A stretch of DNA of 64,000 nucleotides from the NCBI GenBank assembly GCA_033439295.1, contig JAVTLE010000011.1, forward strand, positions 2,480,082 to 2,544,081. The letters are read 5' to 3'. Every line of letters begins with the position of its first letter. Position 1 is the first letter of the stretch. This document shows positions 11,353 to 24,500 of this stretch, in pieces. Under the pieces are notes generated by a model. It was not told the origin of the DNA and made no database searches. It saw only the letters and a list, made by a program, of their open reading frames with translations. Made by a program: the position numbers and the translations under genes. This DNA is from Deuterostichococcus epilithicus (Eukaryota > Chlorophyta > Trebouxiophyceae > Prasiolales > Stichococcaceae).

Positions 11353-12655
11353 TCGGCGGAGCACGCTGGACGTCAATGACATCACCGAAGCCTCTGTTGG
11401 ATCCGGCACGCAAGGGGCATGTCAGCAGCCGCGGCGCTGGCGCGGGGCGGCCATTTTTTGTTGCGCCATGCCATGTGATCCTCGTGGCAGGAACGCACGA
11501 TACTCTCAGCGAGTCTGCGGCGACGGCGGGCGCACCCAGACGCTGGAGCACACCTGGAATGGAGCTGCACCATTCAATCCGGAGCTACACAGTCTGATGC
11601 CGCGGACAGCGGGCCGGCTACACAAGTACACAGCACTGTCTCCACAGCAGCGCCTCTGCAGTCGAGCCCCAGTTGTACCATCGATGGACTCGGGGAGTGC
11701 CAGGCAACCTAGTCCGACTGCCCGCCAGCAGGCAATAGCTCGCCTCTGCTTGCTGTGTAAATCCCCACGCTGTAAACAGTATGTGGCTCGGCTATCTGCA
11801 CCGGCAGCTGTGAGTATCACCTTGGGATGCAAGGAAATGCGGCCACTTGACTGCGCAATCCGTGGAGCTGCCTGAAATCTGGTGTAACATCCCGTCATGG
11901 TACCGAGAATCCCAAACCTGAATGCTGTTGCAGATACCTATTGAACGGCTGGCAGGAGAGCGGCGACCGCCCCAGCAAGGTGGACGAGCAGTACTTTAAC
12001 GATATGGTTTCACTGAAAGCAGCATTGATGCGACGGCCACCTGTCCGCTGCATGTCGCAGCGGACAAGGGGCATGTCCATGAGAGGAGGATGTTATATTG
12101 TTGCCTACTGTGCAGATGGCGGGGTCGTCCAACGAGCATGTGTTGCAGATGTCGCACACGAGTATTTACAGAAGGAGGTCTGAGCGTAATTTATACGACG
12201 GACTGAGTGTGCATCGGAATCTGCATGTTCTGCATGCACGAGCAATCGTAGCAGGTCCAATGAGCCTGCAGAGCAGGGTCCCAGTGGCAGGCGGCGCCGG
12301 CACAGCTCACATTCGTGGCCTCCTTCTGAAGCCCTGATGCATGCATTTAGGTACCAACTTATTTCTCATGTAGGCAGGGCCTGACGGCGCAGTATTCTGA
12401 AAAAACAGCAGTGCTGGCAATACGGCAATGTGAAGTTTTTCAGACGAGCGGCTGTTGCTGCCTCATGGCCTCATGTGGCAGCAGCCCCGGTGTGATGCCG
12501 ACTCTCAAAACCCGACGCCGCCAGCAAAGTGGCGGCATGCAGGTGGCTCGAGGGGCTCGCTGCCTAAGGGGTGTACCCGTCAACCCCTGCAGGAACGCAC
12601 TGTCAAGATTTACACTCGTGCGATAGTGGTGTGGATGCTAAAGCTGGCATCATGA
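11353..12655. other. Intergenic region between two convergent genes, no supported gene
   Basis: The exonuclease gene ends at 11352 on + and the KPT-repeat gene ends at 12656 on -. No conserved protein motif is seen. TGTAA, the usual green-algal polyadenylation signal, occurs near 11756 and 11771 and could serve the exonuclease transcript, but it is about 400 bases past the stop. Confidence 0.5.
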
Positions 12656-13837
12656 TCACAAGACAGCCAGCAAAGCGTTTATGAGTTTAATAAATGAGAA
12701 CGCTGACCTTGTCGGCCGCCTCTTGGTCGGCCTCTTCTTGGTGGGGCGCCTCTTCGCCGGCCTTTTCTTGGTCGGCCTTTTCTTGGTCGGGCGCTTCTTG
12801 GTCGGCTTCCTTGTTGGCTTTTTTGTCGGCTTCTTTGTGGGCTTCTTCGTGGGTGCAGCGGTGGGAGCAGCAGTGGGAGCTTCAGTCGCGTTGCCGCCGA
12901 CGGCATTGTAGGGCGCAGGGTTGGACACCTCGATGGATGTGTCGCCGAAGCCTGTAAGCAAGCAGCACGGACCAGCTGTTGCTGGCGTATGAATGCGCAT
13001 GACTGCCGCTGGCAGAAGCCTCGCGCACCGCAGCCTCAGCTGCAGCCGCACAAGACGAGAAATGCGAAAAGCAGGTGGCCAGGTCTGCGTGTGGATTGTC
13101 GCCGGTCTCACGCAGCAGCACTTCACGTCGGCAGGATGGGGAGTGAATCAAGTGCATATTGTTCAAGACTGGTGGGCTTGATGCAGTGCAGAGGGAAATC
13201 CACCGGCGCCGGGCATCACGGAGCAGACAACGAAGTTCTCGGTGCCCATGGCGGGCTTGGGCAGCGCGATGGTGAAGCTGTTGCGGGACATGCTGGGCCT
13301 CATCTGCACGAGACTCGCCGTGCCGATGTTGTCGCCGTCGTCGCACTGGATGATGCGGCTGTCGGCGGGGGCCGGGTCCACATTGGCATTGCCTGTGCAA
13401 TGCAACACACGTCTCTCCAGTCGGCTGGACTACTGGCATCTTGCATGTGGGGTATATGCAACTGCGACTGGGTGCCCACCTGCACCCAAGGGATGTCTTT
13501 AACTGCTGCCTAGATGCCTAGATGAGCCTACATACGCCTAAATGAGCCCGGCAGGCAGCACGCCTAAGTACCCATGCATAAGAGCGCAGCCACAGTGTGC
13601 CTATACACATGCAAAGCATGCACGGAAGTGAGTAGATGCAGTCGAGGCACAGAGGCGCAGTCCAGGCGCACCCAAGGTGTAGAACAGGCTGCCGGTGACC
13701 GTGATTACATTGCTTGGCGACACGCTGACGGTCAGATCATCGAAGGTCGAGATTGGTCCCTGCGCCGCTGCGCCATCTGCCAGCAGCAGCACCAGCGCTG
13801 CAGAAAAGACCAGTGCGTAGCTGATGGTGCGCACCAT
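12656..13837 (-). CDS. Secreted protein with Lys/Pro/Thr/Arg repeat tail, family not recognised
   Basis: Three exons in phase: 13837-13672, 13392-13204, 12951-12656; 216 residues. It starts MVRTISYALVFSAALVLLLA, a clear signal peptide with a likely cleavage after ADGAAAQ. A roughly 110-residue middle domain of beta character follows (FDDLTVSVSPSN, RIIQCDDGDNIGTASL, SFTIALPKP, ENFVVCSVMP) with two cysteines about 40 residues apart. The tail begins EAPTAAPTAAPTKKPTKKPT and continues as basic KKRPTKK-type repeats for about 55 residues, then ends in the hydrophobic stretch SFIKLINALLAVL. The Pro/Thr-rich basic tail suggests a cell-wall or extracellular-matrix role; this is inference. A weakly hydrophobic end could be a GPI signal, but that is unsure. 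I do not recognise the domain; pherophorin was considered and its cysteine pattern is absent. Confidence 0.75.
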
Positions 13838-15594
13838 GGCTGAGTAACCCTGCAAACAGACACCCAAAGAAGGTCGCGAGATGATGAGCCTTCAATGCAT
13901 TGGGGCCGCAGGCCCGTGTGCCCCGCCGATGCCAGGTTGACGCCTGGCAGCCGGCTACAAGGCTGCGACGAATGCGAATGAGGGATGCGGCAAAGCGACT
14001 AGATGAGGGATGAGTGAACAAAAGCAGTGATGGGCTGAGTAAGGTAGGGTGGACAAGGCGGCGGCGCCATGACGGCGGCAGCCTGCCGTGGTGCTGGCGA
14101 GAAAGAGGTCCTGCCCTGCTGGGACGTCATTCAATGATAGGTATCACCTGGTAATATGCATCGCTACAATGATTCATGCGCTGCGCGACAGGGTCTAGGC
14201 GGTGTGTGACGGATGCACAGATCATCCGATGTAAACTGCGAGCCGAATGTGGTTATGGGCTGCACAAATCGATGCTCAAACAGCATCGCTCCTGTGAGAT
14301 CTTGTATCAAACGCCCCAGTCCAGGCTGCAGAAGCTGAAGAGGTACAGCTAAGGCAGCCGTGCTGATGGCTGATACATGAAATCTGCAACTGCGGCGTCG
14401 ACGGCCACCTTCGGGCCACGGCACTCCCGATGATGCAAGTCCATCAACTCGATCGTGGCATGCGCAGCCGACAGCGGCCGTCGGCATCTGCCAGCGCGAC
14501 ATTTTATCGTGCCTGCGGCGGCGACTGGCTGGCATTATAGTAATTCCAGCCAGCGCCAGGGCCATAGGGCTTTCCGGCCACCACGGCCCGCTGAGGCAGC
14601 AAGCTGCAGCGTGGAAATAGATCCGTTGGGGGATCCGACTAGCTTGGCTACTTGCTGACCGGAACAGGCTGTAGCGTGAGTGCGATCGTACTCGTCACCC
14701 GGCGCGGCGCGGGTGCCAGTGCAAAGCGCGATCCAGTCCCCGCACGTCCGCAAGGTGAAAGATCGCCCGGAAGTGGCCTCCGCTACAGCGGTGCACATAC
14801 TTGAGGAGGAAGCACCGGCAGATGTTCCGTCACGATGCACGGCATCACGATGTCGTGCCCGCTACTGCAGCATGCATGAACGGTTGGATCCGGCGAACGT
14901 GAGCACACGTGGTAGAATCGAGACGCTACAACTCTGAGAGCTCCACATTCTGGTTCATCCCGGCCGGCAAGGAGCGCACCGGCAGCCAGACTGGCACAGG
15001 CCCACAACTGAAGTCGATGCTCCGCCGGCAGGTGCACGCGTTGAGCCGACCCAGGCGTGACGGCGCTTGCCGCTGGATGCACGTCAACCTTATTTGGGAC
15101 GCTACTGACGCAGATCCGCGTGTCTGCGACGCAACGCGACGCGTTGGAGGATTTTAAGATCGGGCAAATGGTAGACAGCCTGGATCGCGAGCAGATCTGG
15201 CGGGAGCCGGGAAAGTATGTAGCTGCTCACTGCTGAGTCTCACAACCAAATGGACCGCTTGGCCAGCGCACAGCGTCCAAAATTTGTCGGTCTGCCGACT
15301 CCAAATTAAGCGTCTCTTGCTGTCGCATAACACCTGGCCGGTGTTTTCAACGCCACACGACAACACGCGGCACGCAGTGGCGGGAGCGGCGCCGCGTCGC
15401 GATTGCTCGTGGGTGCGTGCTGGACATGCTGCTGGTGTGGGCCTCCGCAGTACCTAACTTGCGAAATTCTCACAGCTCTCGCGATAGCTAGGGTTTGAAT
15501 ATGGTCACGCACGGCTGCCGCGCATGTCTGCCGACTGCACTGCACCTGCCGCTGATCCCATTATTCCGTCATGGCTCGGATCAATTCCCCAGAC
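13838..15594. other. Intergenic region downstream of SS3 and upstream of the KPT-repeat gene
   Basis: About 1.75 kb between two genes on the minus strand. It should hold the SS3 3' UTR and the promoter of the secreted-protein gene. Several open frames of 80-130 codons exist on both strands but show no family motif and no consistent splice structure. Confidence 0.5.
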
Positions 15595-18500
15595 TCACTT
15601 CTTCAGTGCTCGGAAGTATAAGTCCACGTAGTCCAGCGCGGGGGCATCCCAGGACCTGCGAGCAGGCAGAGGCAGAGTTCGAGAGATCGTGCAGGAGCGC
15701 CTTCGCAATCTGCTCAACTACACGCGACGCCCTGCTCTGCCTCGCAGCCACTGCGCCAGCGGCACGTGGTTTCACAGGGCCAAGCCCGCCAAGGCTGCCG
15801 CCAGCAGGCACAGCGTCTGCTGCTGTGGGAGCAGCGACGCTGACGGTGACGCTTTTTCTGTGTTGGCCTGTGTAGAGAAGAAAACATCAACCATCCAACA
15901 TTTTGCCGAACATGATAGGGCGAAGGGTTGATAGGGGGAAGTGCGTACCAGTCCTGGCGCATGATGCGCTCGGCGAGGTCCCCCCACGCCTGCTTGTCGA
16001 CGTACCACATCGTCAGCGCCCTGCGCGCACGGTGGCGAGGCCAATGATTGGCAGTTTCAGGGATCGCCAACGCTGCTGTTCACCTTTCGCATGCATCCAG
16101 GGGTTGGAACACATGCTGAGCGCGTGATCCAGCGCGTTGATGTCGGTGCTCCTCTCGATGCTGCTCGGGGAAGATGGCACTTGAACGCACCTGTTCAGCG
16201 CGTAGTCCAGCGCATTGGTGTCGGTGCCCTCGAAGGAGAAGCCGTTGGGGATCTGGCCTGAAGCCGCAGCGCGCTCAGCGTCGTCGTCCAGGTCAAACAC
16301 CGTGTCTGCAAGGCCGCCGGTGCGCCGCACCACCGGTACCGTGCCGTACCTGCGAAGTGTCGACAGCTACATCAGGTGCAGGGCAGGGGGTGCCACCCAC
16401 AAACGCCATTCGCCAGGTCTCTCACTGGGTCCGCATGGTCGCCGGCGGGCCGCGGCACCGGCACCATGCCGTACCCAGTGCTGAGGGCCTGGCTTCGAGA
16501 GATATTGCGATGGTATGATGCCGGAGGAGTTGTACTTCCACCGTGAGCTCTTGGAGAAGCCAGAGGGCGCAGCCCGCACGCTTGGCAGCACGGTGCTTTT
16601 GTGGCACCGACGCCGCCGGAGCGTGTGGCAACCGTCATGTACCGGGCATCCCTGACGGACATTCCTGGCAGCACCAGGTTCAGGTTGGCACGGCACAGGA
16701 GGCAGGGGAGGGCGCACTGACGACAGTGATCCGCCTCAGGCCACGCGGCTCAAGCAGGGATCGTACTGGGCACGCATCGACATGGGGGCTCGTAACAGGC
16801 AAAAGCAGGAGACAAGCAGGCAGCATACCGCATGGCGATCATCTGCGTCAGGCCGCACGGCTCGAACATGGACGGAACCAGCAGCACGTCGGCGGCGGCA
16901 TAGATGAGGTGGCTCAGCGGCTCGTCGTAGTCGAAGTGGAAGTGCACTCTGTCGCCGTACTGCCGCCCGAGGTCGCCTGCCAGCGCGTTGAACTCGCCCT
17001 GGGGGCGAGTCGGGCACACCACGAGCTCAGCGGTCTGCCCAACGTGGTGTTGGCAAGCCAGCGAGGCTCTCATCAGTCCAAAGAGGCAGATTCTGCGGCA
17101 CAGCCTCAGGCGGGACTTCACACCGGAACTGCGCTCAGCACCCCAGGCCAGGATCGCAAGGATGCTGCAGCGCGGGGAAGGGAGAAGGCAGGGAGCTCGC
17201 CAGACGCGGTACCCTGAACCCTGAGCCCTACCTGCACGCGGGGGTCTGGCGCGGAGCCGAGCAACACGAACTGGCCGCCTCGCTCCAGGGCGCGCCACGC
17301 CGCATGCTTGATGAGGTGCGTCCCCTTCTGGTGCGTCAGCCGCGTGACGACCGCGGAGATGGGCACGTCCGCGTCCGACAGGCCGAACCGCCGCCGCAGC
17401 TCTGCCTTCGCTGCCGCCTTGCCCTCGTGGACGTCCTCCGGCCCGTAGTTCCTGCGGCGTCCAGGGTCGGCGCTGTTCAAGAGTGCTGGGTGGACAACGC
17501 GTCAGAGGCGGCAGGCACCGAGGCCTGGCAGCGCTCTGGCGCGGCGGTCCCCGGAAGTCTCCTCGCAGCGCCCCGCTCCCGCTTCAGCAGATTGCCGCGC
17601 TGGAGGCTGCATTTGCGCGCTTGAGAAGTCAAAAGACGTCAGAAAGGATCCAACAGTCCGGGAGCCTGAGCCCTTGGGGACGTGCCTGGGCAGAAAGCGG
17701 TCTTGGGCAGGGTCCCAGATGTCCTGATCGATGCCATTTCTGATGCCGTAGAACTTGCCAAAGTGCGGCGCCACCGACGGGTGGCCGCTCACCTGCGTGC
17801 GCCAGGTTGAACAGCAAAGTTGAAGCAAGATATGAAGTGAACCCATGCAGGCTGGTGCCTGTGCGGCGCTGATCCAGGTGAAGCTGCAGGGCCAGGGAGC
17901 TGTGGGGCCAGGGACAGGTTTGCAGCATGTGGTTCGAGCATGTCGGGGTGCTCATGCACACTACAACGGCGCAGAGTCCTCAAGGGATAAAGCCAGACCC
18001 CTCCGAGGCAATTCAAGAAGGGCATCAAAATGAGAAGGCAGGGGAGGTGGAGGAGGACCTCAGCGGCATATGTCGGCGACACAGTCGTGCCGACTGCTGA
18101 AGCTGCCATGGCGCGCCTGCATGTGCAGCAGCTTGAGCTTGCATGCTGCCAGACTCAGCTGGTTTCACAGCCTGAGTCGTGATCTCGGCAGGCAGCGGAG
18201 GTCCAATTACCCAACCATTGGAGTACAGGTCACACACTCCAAGCCCCAACAACCCTGGGGCTGCCCACCGCGAGCAGCTGCAATGTGATGTGCTGCGATG
18301 AACGAGACAACTTCCTGCAGGATCTGATCGCAGCTCCCACCCGATGAGGTCGGCGCCGTAGTTGAGGTTGTGGATGGTGAATATGGTCTTGGCCCCACCT
18401 ACGTCGCTCCACGTCACCGGCGCCGTCGGCCAGTCGTGGCAGTGCACGATGTCGGCTCTGCGTTGCCAGAACAGAGTGGGTGTGGGATTCAGCATGTTGT

Positions 18501-21500
18501 AGTCTTGGAGCTGTACAGGCCGCTCACACGGCAAGACCACCCTATGGCCGTGCGCAGCATGTGTCCAGCTGCACTGGACGATGCCAGCGCGGTGCACGTC
18601 TCCAGGAGGACAGGCTCAGCCACAGGAAGGGCGCACGAGCTGCGCTGCCATGGCTGCGCTGGCTGCCGGCGCCGCCTGCCCACAGCAGCATGCACTCCGC
18701 AGACAGGATCAGCGTCTGCAGTTCCTGGGGCAGCTTGACTCAGAGGTGGAAGCCTATGCGGCAGCGCACTTCTGGTCGCTGGTGCGGATGTACTCAGCGG
18801 CAGCGCCGCAGAACCAGGCGAAGCGTCCTGCGTCGTCATTGCGGCCGTACACGCAGCCCACCCAGAAGATGCCGTTTTGCGGCTCCAGGAACACCGTGTC
18901 CAGCTCTGCGAGAGTCGCAGGGGAGGCATCAGAGGAGGTACGCAACTCGGCCTAGTGCAGCAACTCACATGCCGCAGGCCCTGTGCAAGGGAGAACCCAC
19001 AGCAGAGGCCCAAGACTCGTGCAGCCATGACCGTGGCCCCTGTCATTCAAAAGCAGCAGGCCAAAAGCATCGGCCACATGTGTAGCCTTTGGTGCCTGGC
19101 CGACAAGCCTGGCCGATCTCAAGTGCGTTAGCTGCTGACATTTCACACAGACAGCCAGCGGCGGCCTGGTCCGCAGCAGCAGGGTCCGCCCGCAGGTTCC
19201 CGCCATTCTGCTGGCACGAGAAGCACTGGCAGAGAGAGTTCAGAAGCTTTAGGATTTGAAAGCTGGCGCTGTGGCCAGAAGGACGGCTCCCGCGCACGCA
19301 CCTTCAACGACGCCTCGCCAGACGCGGACCTGCACCCCATCGTGCCAGAACTCGCGCGTCTGCTTCAGCTGCGTGATGTCGTCGTAGCGCAGGATGTCGT
19401 ACTTGGGCAGGATCACCGTCACGTCGTGGTCTTCGTCCTGGACGGCGCGGCCCAGCGCCGTCACCACGTCCCCCATGCCGCCCACCTACGCACGGACAGG
19501 GTGTGAAGGTGAGGGCCAGGGTTGAGAGGTGGACGGGCAGCTGTTGTTTCAAAGTTGAGCAGTCTTGGCGGAGCGGGCTGGCGCAGTGACGCCGTCGCCC
19601 ATGCCGCCGACCTGCGGGCGAGCAGCAGACGAAGCCAGCTCCTATGTGGGCGCCGCCGGTGCGGTGAGACACATCTGGCGGATGGGAACAAGCCATGGCC
19701 AGCCGTCGCTGCTGAGCACGGGGCAGCTGCGAGGTTTCAGCAGCCTCAGCCATGCTTCGCAGATGCAGCACCCCATGACCAGCAGCAGTGGCGATCGCAA
19801 AGCAGGGCTGGGACATATGCGGCATAAGTAGCACGCCAGCTGAGGCAGCTGCTGGGGCATCCAGCTGACCGCATGTCTGCCGCAGATGCCTTCCGCCGGA
19901 GGGCAACCTCAGCGGCCGAGGCCGACAATGGTAGCAGGTGCGAGTTTGCGCCCAGCTCTGGGGGCTCCTATGCTGGGTAGCAGCAGGAGTCCTGGTGCCA
20001 CCGACTACAGCAGCTTGACGGCTGCGGCAGTGGCTGCTTACTGTGTCCCTGTGCTTCCTCGCCATGATAGCCTTTTCCCCCGGCTCTGCTGCCGAGCCAC
20101 CGCCAGGCTCCAGGACAAGCCTCTCCTCCAGGTGCGTGAGCTCCCCTTCACACTACTGCTCATCTGGGCAGCACGAGCTCGTACATGGTGAGGAAACATG
20201 TTTCCAGTTGTGAGCAAGCAGCGGCACGCGCCTTGGCGATAGGCGCCATCTCCACCGTGACGTGCACCACCCGCAGCCGCGCCGCCTCGCCCACGCCGCC
20301 GGACACCGGCACGTGGTAGTCCAGGCCACCGTTATTGTCGTAAAATCCGCCCGCCAAGTCGCCCGTGTCCGAGAACACCATGTCCATGAAGTGCGCGTCC
20401 CGCGGGACCTGCGCAGGGTTCAGGGTTTTCTCGGATTTGCGGGCTGTGGGGTCTCGTGTCGCGTGTGCTGGGGCCCAAAATATTGGGCATCTGGGCTGTG
20501 GTGCACACAGTCGCTGTGAACAGCTGTGCCTTCCGTGAGAGGGGAACCAGCTCACACGCCAGGGGAACCAGCTCACACGACAGTTGCAGTTGTTTGAGAG
20601 CCCGAGTCGCCTCCTGCGCTTTTGCACAACAGCAGGTCCAAGCCGCATGGTGGCTGCCTGGGACGCCTGCGGTTCCCACTCCACACGCCTGCGGCGACTG
20701 CTCGCAGGCAGAAACATCTGCCCAGTCACGTTCAGGCAGGCGAGAGGCGAGCCTCACGTCGACGGAGGCCTTGAGGAAGGCCAGGTTGCCGGACGGATCC
20801 GCTGGCTCCATGCGCCGAGGCAGGTAGCACTCGGGGTGCGTCCACCTGCGGTTGCAAAACCCTAAAGTCTTGCCCTATATCTTGACGGAGGCTGCCAGAG
20901 GTGTATGACCGGACGCGGCTCGGAGCACTTTTTTTCAGCTGGTCTGGTGCTGGATGTGTCAAGCAATTGACTTCGTTCTGGCAGCCGACTGACGCCGGTG
21001 CCTGGATCCCTGAACACTCAGCACGTGTCTCCTGCTCGTGCCGTCGGCGGTGCCTGGAAGCGACCGGCTGGCACTTGGTGGATCCTCAGACGCGCCACCT
21101 CAAACGCAGGGTCTCACATCTTCCCCTAGTCCCGACACACACTTGGGCACACATAGGAAGCCGCAGCAAGACCGAAATCTGAACATGTGCTGCTGATGCC
21201 GTGGATCGATTGCGGCGCACCGGTTCCAGGAGCCGCGCAGCCAGACCTGGGGCCGGCCCCGCAGCACGGTGGCGTCGGGGTTGTAAAACACCGTGGCGCG
21301 CTCCGTGGCGCGTGGTGTCACTGGGTCGGTGTACAGCACCGTGCGCTGCACCTCCCGCCGCCGGCGCTGCGCCCGAGCCTGCATCGGAGGAGGGGGGTCC
21401 TGACGTGACCTGACATAGGAACGCAACCCCAGCTGCAGGGAAGACAGCTGGCGCGGCCGTCATTGCCGCTGCCTGCCGCGCCTGACATGTTGTGGCAGGG

Positions 21501-24500
21501 AGGCACAGGAGGGATGCAAGGCGGCAGGAGCGACAGACAGCTGGCCGGCCCAGGTTTCAGGGGTGTCACCTTGGCCAGCACGCGCTCATGCGCGGCCTTG
21601 GCAGCGCGCTCCACTGCCTCGTCCTCGGCGCCGCTCGCGCCCTGCAGCAGGGGGTTCAGACCTTCTGTCAGCCCGCCAGGCACCAGGTCACGAGCCCGCC
21701 AGCGCTCCTGCGCCTTTCAGGGTCCTGGACCAGCCCAGCACCTGCGGCCAGCGAGCGGGTTCGAAAGCGCACAGGCAGCACGCGCCACGCACCCGCAGCA
21801 GCTTGGCCAGGTGGTTCTCCAGGGCGGCGCCGTGCAGCGCGCCGCCGACGGCGGAGTGGAAGTCCGCTCGCCTGTTGTTGTCCCACGCCCGCTCGGCGGC
21901 GTCCGACAGCACAAAGTCCAGCACCGCGGCGGTGGACGGCACCTCGATGCGGCAGCCCCACCAGTCGCCGTCGCCGGGCAGCGCCATCGCCTCCACCTGG
22001 CAGCGCAGTGAACTCACACCTTGCTCAGTGCTGGGTCCAGGCTTGCATTTCTGCTGTTGTTTTGTCTGGTGGAGCACCTCATTGCACGAGCCCGCCGGTC
22101 GCTGCTCCTGGGCAGCCCCATCACATGCAGGTCACGGCGTGAGGAGCTCAGAACCAGTCTCAGCTGAGAGAAATCGCGGAAGACAGGCCAGGCTGTCCAA
22201 TGTCCCGCTGGCCGCCTCGTCACTGGTGTGCTTCTCGCTGCGGGGGCAGCTGTGCCGGCGCCTCTGCCAGCCCGCCACTGAACACAGACGTGCGCCGCAC
22301 AGCAGGGGTTACTGACGAAGAAGCCACAGCGAACCAACAGCCGACGCCGCCCATGCGCCGGACTGCTCACTCCAGCAGTGTGGAGCGCTGCTGTCAGAGG
22401 GCTGTGCGGGAGGGTTTAGGGTTTAGGTTTTACACCTCGGAGCGCGGCAGCGGCGACAGCGGCGCGTGCGTCAGGTCTTCCTGCCACCAGCCGTCGTAGC
22501 CCCAGTGCAACACCACATCCTTCGCCCCCCTGCAGATGGGGACCCAGACGGCTCAAAGGAGTGCGCTCAGCACATGCTTAGCTCGATGTCTCATCCGCGA
22601 TGCCACCTTGATCCACTGCCCGGCGCCCCCACAGCCGCCCTGGTACCGCCCGATCTGTACATGGCGCCGCTGCGCCGCTGCTGCCACACTCGACCTCCGC
22701 CGCACTCCCACGAGCCAGCAATTGCACACTTTCTGTTCCCGACCGTTCACAGCAGCACGCCGTGCGCCTTGCCGGTCACCTTTGCGGCGCTGCCGGCCCC
22801 CGAGATGCGTCCGACATATGCTGCCAGGAGAACCACCGCACAAACTCACCGCAGCGCCCCGTGCGCCTTGTTGTAAGCGAGTGTGGCGCCTTTGCCGGCC
22901 GGCGGCGGCGCCGGGCCCCATGCAAAGACGCCCGGCAGGCCGTCCTGCAGGCGGAGCGCCGCCAGCGGCTCGCCCCGCCGCTCGCCCGCCACCTTGGCCG
23001 CCTCCTCCCGCACCTGCCGATCCCGTGCCTCCCGCGCCCTGTAAATTGATAGAAGTACGTACATGGTTGGAAGTTGAGGGATCCGGGGAAGCGTTGCCGC
23101 ACCAGCTGGCCCCTCCGCGTGCCCTCCGTGCCCCACGGCTTTCAGAAGGGTGGTAGTTCGACAGCGTTTGGACATGACAATCTGTTTCAAGGATGTGGCT
23201 AGGCGGCGTCCTCCCCGGTATCAGCTGAGTGTCAGCCTCCTGCGCCCTGTGAGCAAAGGACGAGGAATGAGCGAGCTGCTTCCCGCTGAGCTTTCCACTA
23301 TGTAGCTTCCCGAATCTGCAACTGGGCCTGCAGGGGTTGCATCTTGTGGGCAGAGTCGTCCTGTGGCGCCAGGGGCTGTCAGCGCCTCGCAAGCACACCG
23401 TGAATGCACCTCTGCAGGGCGTGCCGCCAACAGCTGCCCTGCCCATCTTGTCTGCCCGCTCTGGAGAGCTGCAGAGGAGCTCGCCTGCAGCTGAGCAGCG
23501 CCATGCGTAGCGTTGGGTGTGGAGCCGGCGCACAGGATGCTGCATCATAACAAAGGCAGCTGCCAGACCCTAGACTCACACTTGCACGTCAGCTGTGGGA
23601 CTCTACGAGTGCAGATGTCCGGGAGCACGCACCTGGTGCGGGCGGCGTCTGCCTCCCTCGCGGCCACCTGCAGCTGCTCGGTCCACAGCGCCGCCTCCTC
23701 CTCCTCCAGCTCCTGCGTGATCGCGGATGCAGGGCGTGAGTGAGGAAGCGAACACCGGCATCGCTGCTGGCGGAAGGGCGGGGCGCCTTTCTGTGCTCCT
23801 GTCGGAGCGCAGCTGCTCCGCCTCCCCCGCCTTCCAGCTGTCACAGGGTGCACAGCGGTGGCTGCTGCTCATGTGCAGTTGTTACCGAGGCATGAAAGCC
23901 GGCACTGACGCCGGTAGCTGCTGCTGTGGACGTTTTTTCAAGATTGTCTCTTCCTCTCGACTTCCTCGATGCTGAAACCACCCTTGAAACCACCGCACGC
24001 TCACCTGCAGGCGCTTGGCCTCGGCGGCGATGAAAGCTGCCGCCCGCTCCTCTGCGATCGCCTCCTCTGTGGTCGCGCCTTCCAGCTCCAACGTGAAATT
24101 GCGCTGCCTGCGCATGAATTATGCACGACTGTGTTGGCATGGTCGGCATGACATCTTGGATGCCGAATCCACTCGTGCCGTCACCTAAGCTAGCGCTTTT
24201 CGTTGGGGCGCCCACAAGTGGCAGCAGCGCTCACAATACGTGTCGCCAGGGCCGGCGCTGCGACAGTTTGGTGTGATGAAGCCATTTTCCTGCCTCCCGG
24301 GCTGACAGGTAGGGTCTTCGTGGGATCGGCCATGTGGCACAGCCCACCTAGAGGCGCAGCCATGACACCCGTCCATGATAATTCAGCAGAACCCAGGGCC
24401 GGCAGGACTCACTGATTGTTGTCGACGGCGCCGGAATCGGGGTCGGCAAACACGAACTCCAGGGCGAAGAGCTGGCGCGGCGCCGGCAGCTTGGCGGACC

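Noticed and set aside
12656-13837. Pherophorin identity for the KPT-repeat protein
   Set aside because: The cysteine pattern and Hyp-rich rod typical of pherophorins are missing; only a generic Pro-rich extracellular character is shared.
14535-14840. Minus-strand frame TLRTCGDWIALCTGTR
   Set aside because: Looks mildly protein-like, but has no recognisable motif, no splice partners and no duplicate elsewhere.
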